From contig NZ_JAINUY010000003.1 in NCBI RefSeq assembly GCF_020026915.1, forward strand, positions 248,001-312,000: DNA of 64,000 nt, read 5' to 3'. Numbering within the stretch: the stretch's first letter is position 1; each line of letters begins with the position of its first letter. The notes beneath the pieces are model-generated. The model was not told the DNA's origin and did no database searches. It saw only the letters and a program-made list of their open reading frames with translations. Made by a program: the position numbers and the translations under genes. The DNA is from Flavobacterium potami. Its GTDB lineage: Bacteria; Bacteroidota; Bacteroidia; Flavobacteriales; Flavobacteriaceae. Positions 8,728-17,260 of this stretch are shown piece after piece.

Positions 8728-9129
8728 ATGAAAAAAGAAGCGCTGTTGCCCATATTGGCCGTATTAATGTCTTGCAGTTCGAAACCGGGCTATGGCAAAT
8801 TGGTTGAAACCACTTATAATTTAAATGAAGGGGCAGTTAACCGGATCATGAGCTCGGATACCGCTTCTGCAGATTACATTGAAGTTGAAAAACAGGGAAA
8901 TATTTTTATATTTGAAAACAAACATAATACCATATTTAAGGTTTCAAAAAATCCTGCCAAAATTGAAATTATAGATGCTCAGGACAAAACTTCCACCTAC
9001 ATGGAAGGCAGAGGCTATAAGATTACAGCTAAAAAAAGCGGCGATACTTTAATTGTCCGTTTTTTCCCCACCAGATCTACGCCGGCATCGGTGTTTAAAT
9101 TTGGAATTGAATATAAATTTTACAAGTAA
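8728..9129 (+). CDS. Small lipoprotein, hypothetical
   Basis: A 133-residue protein with a lipoprotein signal: basic start, hydrophobic LLPILAVLMSC and a lipobox Cys at about residue 16, followed by SSKPG. The mature part is rich in beta-type residues and charged turns. It is probably anchored in the outer or inner membrane facing the periplasm. It precedes the 92-aa gene by 4 bp and is probably co-transcribed with it. Family not recognised. Confidence 0.65.
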   Translation: MKKEALLPILAVLMSCSSKPGYGKLVETTYNLNEGAVNRIMSSDTASADYIEVEKQGNIFIFENKHNTIFKVSKNPAKIEIIDAQDKTSTYMEGRGYKITAKKSGDTLIVRFFPTRSTPASVFKFGIEYKFYK

Positions 9130-9133
9130 TACC

Positions 9134-9412
9134 ATGAATGAACTAATCTGCCACTTTTTATCTACGCTTACTGATCAGGAGATTGTAAATCTGTTTAATG
9201 GATGCATTTCGGCTCCGAATCCTGATAACGCCTATGCCTTAATTTATAATTCAGCATACCCGCAGTTTTATTTTACGGATACCTTCAACCAGGACCTCAA
9301 ACTAAATTCCCATTATATGGTGGTTGGACTGTTTTATCTCCATGAGATTAACGACCTGTCTGCACTAAAGGCAAAAATACAGTCATTAAAAACAAAATGG
9401 TGCGGTTCATAA
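9134..9412 (+). CDS. Hypothetical protein (92 aa)
   Basis: A 92-residue soluble protein starting at ATG 9134, four bases after the preceding stop; the longer frame upstream of this ATG overlaps the lipoprotein gene and is not needed. Sequence is mixed helix/strand with several aromatic residues and no catalytic motif. It converges on the large protease-NTPase gene. Family not recognised. Confidence 0.55.
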   Translation: MNELICHFLSTLTDQEIVNLFNGCISAPNPDNAYALIYNSAYPQFYFTDTFNQDLKLNSHYMVVGLFYLHEINDLSALKAKIQSLKTKWCGS

Positions 9413-9467
9413 ATGCCGTGAATCTTTCTGTTTTTTTTTACTGGGTTACTGAAACATGACACCATTA

Positions 9468-12400
9468 TTACGCCAGGCCTTTTGAAGATATGAAATCTTC
9501 ACGGATTATATAAGCTGTAGAAGAAGCGCTCTGATCGATCAGCTTGTCCAGCAGTGCAATAAAATCATTCCTTAATCTGGCAGATGCCGTGATTTCCTTT
9601 CTCCTGCGGCCGTCATAATAGGTCTGGATAATAATTTTTTCAAGATAAAAATCCCAGTCTTTATTTCCGGGCCACTCTTTTTTAATGCGTTCGGCCAGCC
9701 AGCTGACAGCGTCAGGCATTAATTCCTCAAATCCAATGCCGGCAGTTAATCTCCCGGCGGACTCAAGGTCTCCCCCCTTCAGTATAATGGTTTCAAAAAA
9801 ATGCTTTTTATTTTCTAGGGGATTCCAATCTAAATGCGTTAAGAACAATATGCGATGGTTGAATAGAAAAGGTTTGTCAAAAATAAATGCCTGAGCCGTC
9901 AAAATCTTATGGCTTAAATAACTCCATAAAATCCAGAAATTTGACGCTTTGGATCCATCATTTAAAAACTGGTTTACCACTTCTTCTAGGCACTTAACGG
10001 TAAATTCATATCTTTTATTTCTATATAAGGTTTTTGCGCCATCTGCGAAAGCCCAGTCAATTAATGCTTTAAAGCACTCAATTGCAGCATCTTCACGCTG
10101 GCTGAGCAAAAACAGGGCAAATTTTTCTTGAAAAAACTGCTGCAGGGAATGATGAATCGTGTCGTCATATGGATCGTAATCTTTTGCAAAGGTTTCAAAA
10201 ATGTAATTTAAGACATTTTTGAAATAGTCCTGCAGGATCTTGAGTTCTGTTTCAGCCGGCACCAGTTTCAAGGCTTCAAACAGCCAGTCCCCTGCATTTG
10301 TCTGATAATCGGGAATTGCAATATATGCGGGAGCCGCTTCTTGAGTGACTTTATCCATAATGGCATCAAAAGATGCTCTGTATTGTTTTAAGGCTTCATT
10401 AAATTTAATATGTCCCGCAATGCGGCCTTTGGGTTTATAATGAGGATTTATTTTTAAGTTTATTCTGTAAAATGACTTTTTTATAAAATAAAAGATATTT
10501 TTTTTATAGGATCTATATGCGCTTAAATGTTCCAGCCTGTGTTTAAGATGGGAGAATTTTGAATATTCTACAATACAGCATACACAGTTTAATACAAAAC
10601 CGGGATCATGCTTCCATAGGCAGCTGTTAATTGAAGCCCGCAGGGAATCGTGCTCGGATCTTTTATGAAAATGCGTTAAGTAATAAAGAATATTCTGCTT
10701 GTACGTCTTTTTTTCCGTCTCCTCCGACTTGAGCATCAAAATTGGAATTACAGAAAAGGCAGCTTCTGTCTCATACACCGTGTGTCTTGAATTCATAAAA
10801 TCCAGCTCCAGCCTATTTTCGAAGAGTTCGTATTTAAACAGCTCGTTTACTTTAGTTTCACACCATTCTTTTTCTGCTGCGCTTAATGATGAATAGAAAT
10901 CCCTGATTCCCATTGCTGCCAACAGCACAGGCTGCTTATGCATTTTGGAGATGTTTTTATTATCTTGGGCATCCAGAGATATTTTACAGAGTTCCGCCCA
11001 TTTTTCATAACTATCCTCTTCAACGGCTTCATGCTTTAATTTCTGCATGCACCAGTATGCCGCATAAGAAACGGTATGGTTCTCTTCCTGCATTATTTTA
11101 TTATCCTCGACAACCTTTTGTAAGTCATCTTCCAATTCTGTTTCTAATAGATATCCGTTTTCAACTTCTTTTACTATTCTAAATTTTCTGCGGTCGATGC
11201 GCGCAAGTGCAAAACGCCAGTTTTGGTCTGTCGGGTTTTCCAGATAAAAATCATCTATGATTTCAAAGATTTCAGTTTGAAACTCTCCAAAACTCAAGTT
11301 CATAACCAAATCTTCAATGCTCTTGCTTCTATGATTGAGTTGTTGGAAATTCTGCAGCTGCAGATGACGCAGCTGGCGGTGCTTTTTATAGCTCAGAGGA
11401 CTGTAGGCTTCTGATTCTTTAAGGCATCTGTGGAAATCCAAATGGTAAATCTCCCTTATTTTCAATAGAGGAAAAATTCTTCTTCCGGCAAGATCCATAT
11501 GCTCATTAGCGACACTTATAAGCACCGCCGACCCCATGACGCTGTTGCATCTGCTTAAAAAAGCCTCAAAAATGTAGTCCCAGGAAGCCTTCAAAAATTT
11601 AGTATACTGGTCATGCTTGTTCTCTTTTATATCTCGGCCGATCTGCAGCAGATAGCACTCGGCTGCCATTAGGCATGATTTCAGGACATCAGGCGAATTA
11701 AAATAGGTTCCCCTGAACATCATCCATAATGAAGGGCTGGCATGCTGTTTAATCTCTCTTCCGTCTGGCATTATAAAGGTTATCTGCGAACGGTGGTCAG
11801 CAGGATGCAGAAATTCATTGTCTCGGCCGAAATCGGACCTGATATAGGAATCGGCAGCATGATTTAATAGCTTTACTAAAAAATCTGCAGTTGCAAACGG
11901 CGAATACAGCAGAAGGTTCAATATAGGCGTTTCATAAGGGCTCCCAGGGGAATAATGTCTTTCTGTGCTCCTTCTGAACCCGAAATCCTGTTCACTGTGC
12001 ATCATCGATCGGTGATAGGGCCCCAGAATGGACTGCCTCTTCATTTCCGCAATCTGCTCAGGAGTCGGCGGATAATAAAACCATTTGCTTTCTGCAATTT
12101 GAATGACAAGTTCAGGGTAATTTTTGCATATTTTCTGACCTTCGTACCCGTCAAGGACATATTCTAAAATTTTATCATAGAGATTGCCGATTTCAAAATC
12201 ATCGTCCCTGTTTTTATTACTAAATGCATCCTCTATTAATGATTTCAAATCATCTTTGACAAAATCGGACAGACGGAAAAGCATTAATATTCCATTTTCA
12301 AGATTCTCGGTTTTAGCACTTCCCTGCTCAGGTGAGCCGCCTGATGTAAAATTACTGTAAAACCATATTAAAATTTTAGCCGCATGCTCTGACTCGGCAG

Positions 12401-14591
12401 GAAACGGTCCGTTTTTTTTCAAGCCTTTCTCCCACTGCAGCAGCATTGAAAGTATCAACTTCATCTGGGACTGCAGCAGATTCAGGTTTAAGAAAATAAA
12501 TTCAATGAGATTGCCCCATACTTCACCATAGGGAACCAGATTTATATTGTGATATACCTGAGTCCTTTTGTCCACATCAAACGCATTTAGGAGGGAAAAA
12601 TCCGGCTTCTGGCAGGCAACCCGAACTAAAAAAATTATCCTTCTGAAATATTTAAACCCATCCAAAAATAGAAAATCCTTGTTCTCACGCAAAAAATCAC
12701 CGCTGTCGTGCGACTGCATAACGGCGACTAAAATTTCATCCTTCCAGTAGTTTTGGATTGCCGCATCGTTAAGGGTTGATTTTACAAGCCGGCCGGCAGA
12801 TCCGTCCGCTGCCTGTATTTTTTCTGATATCCATATTCTGAAGGCTCGTCGGACTGCTGGAGCGGTTCCTATTGCATCATAAAAAACGCCGTAATTGTCC
12901 TCTTGGGCAATGTATTGCAGATAATTGCTGTCAATATGCCTTGTCAGTGCCCAGTCCTCATAGATGTCATGAGCTGCCGCGAAGCTTCTTCTGTACACCG
13001 GTTCGGGATCAATAATATGGTCAGCGGTCAGCTCGTGAAGTATGTCAGCACGTGCGTGCTCAACAGTTGCATATGCGCTCATGGCCGATGCCCTCTTCAG
13101 GGCAATTTCCATAAATGTCTCGCCGCGCAAATGTCTTTTTCGCGGATCTGATTCCTTTTCGCGCCCTTCAATCACATATTCCCACATGATCTGTTTGAAC
13201 GCTGTTTCAGTATCAATATCATCATTTACCGAATTCTGCGGTAAAGACACTGCCTTATCCAGATTAAAAGGAATCTGGAGAACTTGCAAAATGGATTTAT
13301 TTTTTGTTAAGGTGCTCAGCACCGGATAGCTACCTGCAATACATTCCAGCTCCGCCGAATCAAGCGCTGGCACATCAAAATCGGGAAAAGCAGGAAACTG
13401 CCTTAAAAAACGGATTTTTAAATGCTCGGCCGCATAGCTCCTGCAGGTAAACACTAATGTAATATCCTCTCTTTTAAAAAGCAGTTCAAAAAAATCCAAT
13501 ATTGTCTCAGCATTATCCGTTTCGAGTATTTTTTCGATACTGTCTATAAGGAAAATTTTCTTTTTAACGAATAGCGGGGAATCAAGAACCTCTGAAAGGG
13601 AAATCCCAAAGCAGAAGGGCTTATCAGCAAATATCTCTTCGATACTTTTTTTGTCCAGCTGCTCGCCCTGAAAGGCAAATATTTCAAAATCATTTTTTAA
13701 TCCGTCCAAAATCTTCTTAACCAGCGCTGATTTTCCGGTTCCCGGCTTTCCTGTAAATATTGCCAGCTTGCCGTTTCTTATGACTTCCAAAGCAGCGGCT
13801 GAAATTTCGGTCCTCGGCAGGTTGACTTTTCCAACGCTGTCTCTTATTCTTGAAAGCACCCTGAAAGAATTCTCATTAAGCTTTTCAGCTGCTTCCAGAA
13901 TAGTATAGTCTGTCTCTATCTGCAGTAATGATAGCAGGGGCAGCGATCTTGATGCCAGAAGATTATTTACCAGAGAAAGATCGATCCCTAATATTCTTTT
14001 GTTTTTTGTCTCATAGCCAAGAAATAAACCGCAGCAGAAATACTTATCTTTGAGCTTAACAAATACCGGACTTCCGGAATAGCCTTCCACAAGGTTGTCG
14101 TCATTGTACTCCCCGGTCAGTGGATCTGATACTTCAATCTGTATCTGCCTTTCGTAATCTCGATCTTTAAGCGGCTTCAAATGGTGCAGTGTTCTTTTTA
14201 GTTCATTAAGAACCACTTTGGGAAAACCGGTTATCTCAAGTTCATGTCCTTTAGCCGGCACTTGGCAGATTTCAGGGCATCTATCATAGTTAAGCATTAC
14301 GGGAAGAGATGGCTTTTTGATTACCAGTATGGCTATATCTTCAGTTGCATTATTTTCTCCAATTAATATTATATCTCCTTTCTGCAGTCTATAGGTAGAC
14401 CATTCATTATCAATAAGAAATCCGACGGTTACCTCAGTAGATTCGCATGGAATCCCCTCGTCTCCAACCAGGGCATGTCTGGCAGTAAACACATAGACCA
14501 GTTCTGATTGGCTGTTTGGCGAATAAACCAATCCGCTGCTGAATCCATAGGGATTTTCTATGCGGACTATAAAATCTTTCTCTGCTGTCAT
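9468..14591 (-). CDS. Trypsin-like protease fused to STAND-type NTPase (Avs1B-Avs1C-like)
   Basis: A 1,707-residue cytoplasmic protein with no signal peptide. Residues 1-220 form a trypsin-like domain with an apparent triad: His39 (FTARHAL), Asp85 (TEDIAIL) and Ser172 (GYSGSPVF). Residues about 245-600 form a P-loop NTPase: Walker A GKPGTGKSAL at 281-290, Walker B with Asp350 (KKIFLID), an Arg in FTCRSY (384), and the motif AAAHDIYEDWALTRH at about 538-552. Residues about 600-1,707 are long and helical with no recognised domain, like the sensor region of Avs/STAND proteins. AVAST type 1 has an MBL protein, a trypsin-like protease and a STAND NTPase as separate genes; here the latter two are one chain. 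By analogy it should sense a phage protein and then activate the protease. The start overlaps the MBL gene stop by 4 bp. Confidence 0.85.
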   Translation of the reverse strand: MTAEKDFIVRIENPYGFSSGLVYSPNSQSELVYVFTARHALVGDEGIPCESTEVTVGFLIDNEWSTYRLQKGDIILIGENNATEDIAILVIKKPSLPVMLNYDRCPEICQVPAKGHELEITGFPKVVLNELKRTLHHLKPLKDRDYERQIQIEVSDPLTGEYNDDNLVEGYSGSPVFVKLKDKYFCCGLFLGYETKNKRILGIDLSLVNNLLASRSLPLLSLLQIETDYTILEAAEKLNENSFRVLSRIRDSVGKVNLPRTEISAAALEVIRNGKLAIFTGKPGTGKSALVKKILDGLKNDFEIFAFQGEQLDKKSIEEIFADKPFCFGISLSEVLDSPLFVKKKIFLIDSIEKILETDNAETILDFFELLFKREDITLVFTCRSYAAEHLKIRFLRQFPAFPDFDVPALDSAELECIAGSYPVLSTLTKNKSILQVLQIPFNLDKAVSLPQNSVNDDIDTETAFKQIMWEYVIEGREKESDPRKRHLRGETFMEIALKRASAMSAYATVEHARADILHELTADHIIDPEPVYRRSFAAAHDIYEDWALTRHIDSNYLQYIAQEDNYGVFYDAIGTAPAVRRAFRIWISEKIQAADGSAGRLVKSTLNDAAIQNYWKDEILVAVMQSHDSGDFLRENKDFLFLDGFKYFRRIIFLVRVACQKPDFSLLNAFDVDKRTQVYHNINLVPYGEVWGNLIEFIFLNLNLLQSQMKLILSMLLQWEKGLKKNGPFPAESEHAAKILIWFYSNFTSGGSPEQGSAKTENLENGILMLFRLSDFVKDDLKSLIEDAFSNKNRDDDFEIGNLYDKILEYVLDGYEGQKICKNYPELVIQIAESKWFYYPPTPEQIAEMKRQSILGPYHRSMMHSEQDFGFRRSTERHYSPGSPYETPILNLLLYSPFATADFLVKLLNHAADSYIRSDFGRDNEFLHPADHRSQITFIMPDGREIKQHASPSLWMMFRGTYFNSPDVLKSCLMAAECYLLQIGRDIKENKHDQYTKFLKASWDYIFEAFLSRCNSVMGSAVLISVANEHMDLAGRRIFPLLKIREIYHLDFHRCLKESEAYSPLSYKKHRQLRHLQLQNFQQLNHRSKSIEDLVMNLSFGEFQTEIFEIIDDFYLENPTDQNWRFALARIDRRKFRIVKEVENGYLLETELEDDLQKVVEDNKIMQEENHTVSYAAYWCMQKLKHEAVEEDSYEKWAELCKISLDAQDNKNISKMHKQPVLLAAMGIRDFYSSLSAAEKEWCETKVNELFKYELFENRLELDFMNSRHTVYETEAAFSVIPILMLKSEETEKKTYKQNILYYLTHFHKRSEHDSLRASINSCLWKHDPGFVLNCVCCIVEYSKFSHLKHRLEHLSAYRSYKKNIFYFIKKSFYRINLKINPHYKPKGRIAGHIKFNEALKQYRASFDAIMDKVTQEAAPAYIAIPDYQTNAGDWLFEALKLVPAETELKILQDYFKNVLNYIFETFAKDYDPYDDTIHHSLQQFFQEKFALFLLSQREDAAIECFKALIDWAFADGAKTLYRNKRYEFTVKCLEEVVNQFLNDGSKASNFWILWSYLSHKILTAQAFIFDKPFLFNHRILFLTHLDWNPLENKKHFFETIILKGGDLESAGRLTAGIGFEELMPDAVSWLAERIKKEWPGNKDWDFYLEKIIIQTYYDGRRRKEITASARLRNDFIALLDKLIDQSASSTAYIIREDFISSKGLA

Positions 14592-15646
14592 CCTATTTCA
14601 AAGTGTAGGTGGTTGTTTCCCTGGGTGGGAAATATTAGATTTATATTAAATTCTGGATCTGCTTTAAAAATGTTCCGGGTCAGTTCATTTTCCTGGGTTA
14701 TATAAAAATTGATATGTTTATCGGGATTGGCGCGAAGCACTTTCACTAAAGTTTCCTTGTTGGGTAGATTTGAGCGGTTGTATCCATCTGCTGAAATAAT
14801 GTAATTTTCACAATCAACCAGCTCAAGAAGAGCGTTGCTTATATTATACCTGCTTCCGTGATGGGGAATCTGCATATACTTAAGCTTAATCTTTTGCTCC
14901 CCGAATTTTCTCTTAATAGCTGCGGCAAGAACATCAGGGTGGCTGTCGGCAGTAAACAGGAATGATTCCCCGCTAAACTGCAGTATAAAGCTGATGCTTG
15001 AACCGTTTTCCACCGAAACATCCTTTACTTCTCTAGAAGTATCGAAATCTTCAATCCTCCTGCCGTAGTCATTGCTTCTAATGCTTTTTAAAGATGAAGG
15101 CTCCTTTTCCCTCATTTTCACCTCCTCATTTTTCCACAGCTTGAGAAGCGAATTGTACTTTGCGTTATCGGGTGATAGAATACTCAATTTGGCTCCCCAT
15201 AAATCAATCGGGGGGTGGCTGTCAGTAATGCTCTGTTTTACATGAGAATGGGCTGCAAGGTACTCCCTAAGGGTAATGCCCTGCTTAACATTTTTTAGGT
15301 TATTGGTCCGGATGCCGGTGTCATAGTCCCAGATTGAGTAATTGAACCAGAAAGTGGTTCTGCTGAGATCAACGGCTTTCAGAAGGTCAGTATCCTTAAG
15401 CAGACGGAGAATTCCGCCTATATGGTCATCATCAATATGGGTAATGATCCAAATATCAATTATTTCTTTTCTGATGTTGACTATTTCATCTATCCTCTTT
15501 CTGAGCCCGGCCTCATAAAGACGGCCCTTCTCGCTGCCTCCGTCAATTATGATGTTGTGCGTTTTATCATCATTGCCTTTAAAATTAATATGGATGGCAT
15601 CCGCACAGCCCGCATCCAGAAAATCAATGTTCATCAAAGTCTGCAC
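14588..15646 (-). CDS. MBL-fold metallo-hydrolase (Avs1A-like, ComEC/Rec2-type)
   Basis: A 352-residue cytoplasmic metallo-beta-lactamase-fold protein. Metal-binding motifs: FLDAGCADA at the start, the loop THIDDDHIGG (His70, Asp72, Asp74, His75, a variant of HxHxDH with Asp in place of the second His), TADSH at about 232-236, and IPHHGSRYN at 260-268. This arrangement is typical of ComEC/Rec2-like MBL domains. A second in-frame ATG four codons later (15634) is also possible. It is the first gene of a two-gene operon, overlapping the protease-NTPase gene by ATGA. The pair recalls Avs1A with Avs1B/C, so I infer an anti-phage role in which the MBL protein is effector or processing enzyme. Its substrate is unknown. 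Confidence 0.85.
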   Translation of the reverse strand: MQTLMNIDFLDAGCADAIHINFKGNDDKTHNIIIDGGSEKGRLYEAGLRKRIDEIVNIRKEIIDIWIITHIDDDHIGGILRLLKDTDLLKAVDLSRTTFWFNYSIWDYDTGIRTNNLKNVKQGITLREYLAAHSHVKQSITDSHPPIDLWGAKLSILSPDNAKYNSLLKLWKNEEVKMREKEPSSLKSIRSNDYGRRIEDFDTSREVKDVSVENGSSISFILQFSGESFLFTADSHPDVLAAAIKRKFGEQKIKLKYMQIPHHGSRYNISNALLELVDCENYIISADGYNRSNLPNKETLVKVLRANPDKHINFYITQENELTRNIFKADPEFNINLIFPTQGNNHLHFEIG

Positions 15647-15760
15647 AAGTTTTTAGTAAGATTTTTTATAAAATTACAATTATTTGCAGCATTTGCAACC
15701 TTAAACCTAAAAAGTGCTTATGCTTACAGTACCGCAGCCACTTTTATTTGAAAATTGAAC

Positions 15761-16006
15761 CTATTTAATGGTTACAGTATCCATGATGTTTTCCTGATTT
15801 ATGAAAGCGGCGATATACTGCTTAACTTCGCTTTGTTTTTCTAATGGCGTTTCAAAGGTATTGATATGAAACTCCTCATCCTGATCCAGTATATGGATGA
15901 TTTCCGTAAATCCTTTTGATATAAGGCTGCCTTTTAGCTTGAGTATGATGTGCTGCTGTTGTGCATCCAAATCTTTTCTCACTTTTAGTTGTATCGCTTT
16001 TTCCAT
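15761..16006 (-). CDS. Hypothetical protein (81 aa)
   Basis: A small soluble protein, charged, with predicted helix-strand alternation and no Cys or catalytic motif. It lies 114 bp upstream of the MBL gene on the same strand, so it could share the defence operon's transcript or be independent. Family not recognised. Confidence 0.5.
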   Translation of the reverse strand: MEKAIQLKVRKDLDAQQQHIILKLKGSLISKGFTEIIHILDQDEEFHINTFETPLEKQSEVKQYIAAFINQENIMDTVTIK

Positions 16007-16360
16007 TTTGAAAGATCTGTTTGTTTGGGTGGTTTCTTAATCCAAATATACCTATTTAGATTTCTTGCCTCCAAGAATTCACTGTTAAAAATTCAAAGCA
16101 TCGCAAGGCAATTTGAAGAGGCGCATCCCAAGAGCGGATTGCAGGCAGGCCAACTCTGATTCCGTTTTTTTTATAAAAATAAAAAAACGCAAACACCTAA
16201 TCTACAGCTATTTAAAACCAATTCAAGGCATAAAAGCGCAGTCCTGTTTTAAAAATTCAGGATGATTACAAGATTGGATTGTAAACTTTCGGAAAAAATC
16301 AGCGTAATGTTTTTCCTGTGTTAAGCCAGTGTAAAGCAATGTCTGCCAAAGTTTTATAAA
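16007..16360. other. Intergenic region with operator of pap2-eptA
   Basis: 354 bp between divergent genes. Apart from the operator-like motif at 16251-16292 it holds only AT-rich sequence with no clear hairpin. It must contain the promoter of the PAP2-EptA operon, and probably that of the 81-aa gene. Confidence 0.5.
16251..16292 (+). promoter_or_regulatory. Shared operator-like motif, copy 1 (upstream of pap2-eptA)
   Basis: About 40 bp made of AAAAATTCAG, then GATGATTACA, AGATTG and GATTGTAAACTTTC. Two half-sites (GGATGATTAC and GGATTGTAAAC) start 16 bp apart. The same arrangement recurs at 19537, 21740 and (minus strand) 36174. It lies about 70 bp before the PAP2 start. It is probably the binding site of the OmpR-type regulator encoded at 19697. 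Confidence 0.65.
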
Positions 16361-17260
16361 ATGCGCCAGTTATTCCTTGAAGATGCCGATGGGAGCATCA
16401 AAAAAATCAAGTCCGAAAAGGTCAATCCCTTTTTGGATCTTTATGTTTCATTCAACTTCTCAAGGCTGCGGCCTACGCTTTTTTTGCTTCCTGCAGTGCT
16501 GCTGCTGCTCATTGCCGCGTTCCTGTTCATGCTCGATGCGCTGCACGCGGAATCCTATATCCTGGTCCAGCGGGAGCATTTCTTTATGCTGAACTCTGTC
16601 CTGTCCCAGTATCCCGAATTGCAGTACAATCTCACCGAAACCGGAAATACGCTGGTAGTGGCGTCCCTTCTGAGCATTTTTGTGCTTCACGCCCCAAAAA
16701 TATGGGAGTGCCTTGCTTCTGCCCTTCTGGTTTCCTGCCTGTTTTCCAGCGGGCTGAAAAAGCTCTTTCATGTGCCAAGGCCGGCAGCTTTCTTTGATAA
16801 CGGCAGCTTTACCATAATCGGAAGGACTCTGTCAGGATACAATAGCCTGCCGTCAGGGCATTCGATCACCATTTTTACCGCCCTTTCCATCCTTATGTTT
16901 GCCTTTATGCCTGCCAGATTGAGAAACAGGATCGTATGGTGCGTGCTTATTGTGGCTGCCGGTCTGGGGCTGATCCTCACAAGGGTTGCCCTGGGAGCGC
17001 ATTACCCTATTGATGTTATTGTCGGGGGCATCGTAGGCTACATCTGCGCCCTTGCCGGTATTTTTATCTCAACGAGGTACCGAATCTGGAAATGGATAGG
17101 AATCAGAAAATATTATCCCTTCTTCATCATCGCCTTCACAGGATGCTGGATAGCGCTATTGGTCAAAATCATGCGCGAGAACCTGTTCATATTTTACTTA
17201 TCTTTATTCGTGCTGACCATATCACTTTATAAAATTACCGCCGCATATGTTAAAAGGTAG
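16361..17260 (+). CDS. PAP2-family membrane phosphatase (lipid phosphatase)
   Basis: A 299-residue integral membrane phosphatase. The three PAP2 motifs are present: KKLFHVPRP (KxxxxxxRP), the central PSGH in YNSLPSGHS, and RVALGAHYPIDV (SRxxxxxHxxxD type). About six to seven membrane spans surround them. Such enzymes dephosphorylate lipid phosphates: lipid A 1- or 4'-phosphate, undecaprenyl diphosphate, or phosphatidic acid and similar lipids. It overlaps the EptA-like gene by 14 bp, so the two are coupled. I infer that it removes a lipid A phosphate or otherwise prepares substrate for the phosphoethanolamine transferase. A shared operator-like motif lies upstream. Confidence 0.88.
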   Translation: MRQLFLEDADGSIKKIKSEKVNPFLDLYVSFNFSRLRPTLFLLPAVLLLLIAAFLFMLDALHAESYILVQREHFFMLNSVLSQYPELQYNLTETGNTLVVASLLSIFVLHAPKIWECLASALLVSCLFSSGLKKLFHVPRPAAFFDNGSFTIIGRTLSGYNSLPSGHSITIFTALSILMFAFMPARLRNRIVWCVLIVAAGLGLILTRVALGAHYPIDVIVGGIVGYICALAGIFISTRYRIWKWIGIRKYYPFFIIAFTGCWIALLVKIMRENLFIFYLSLFVLTISLYKITAAYVKR

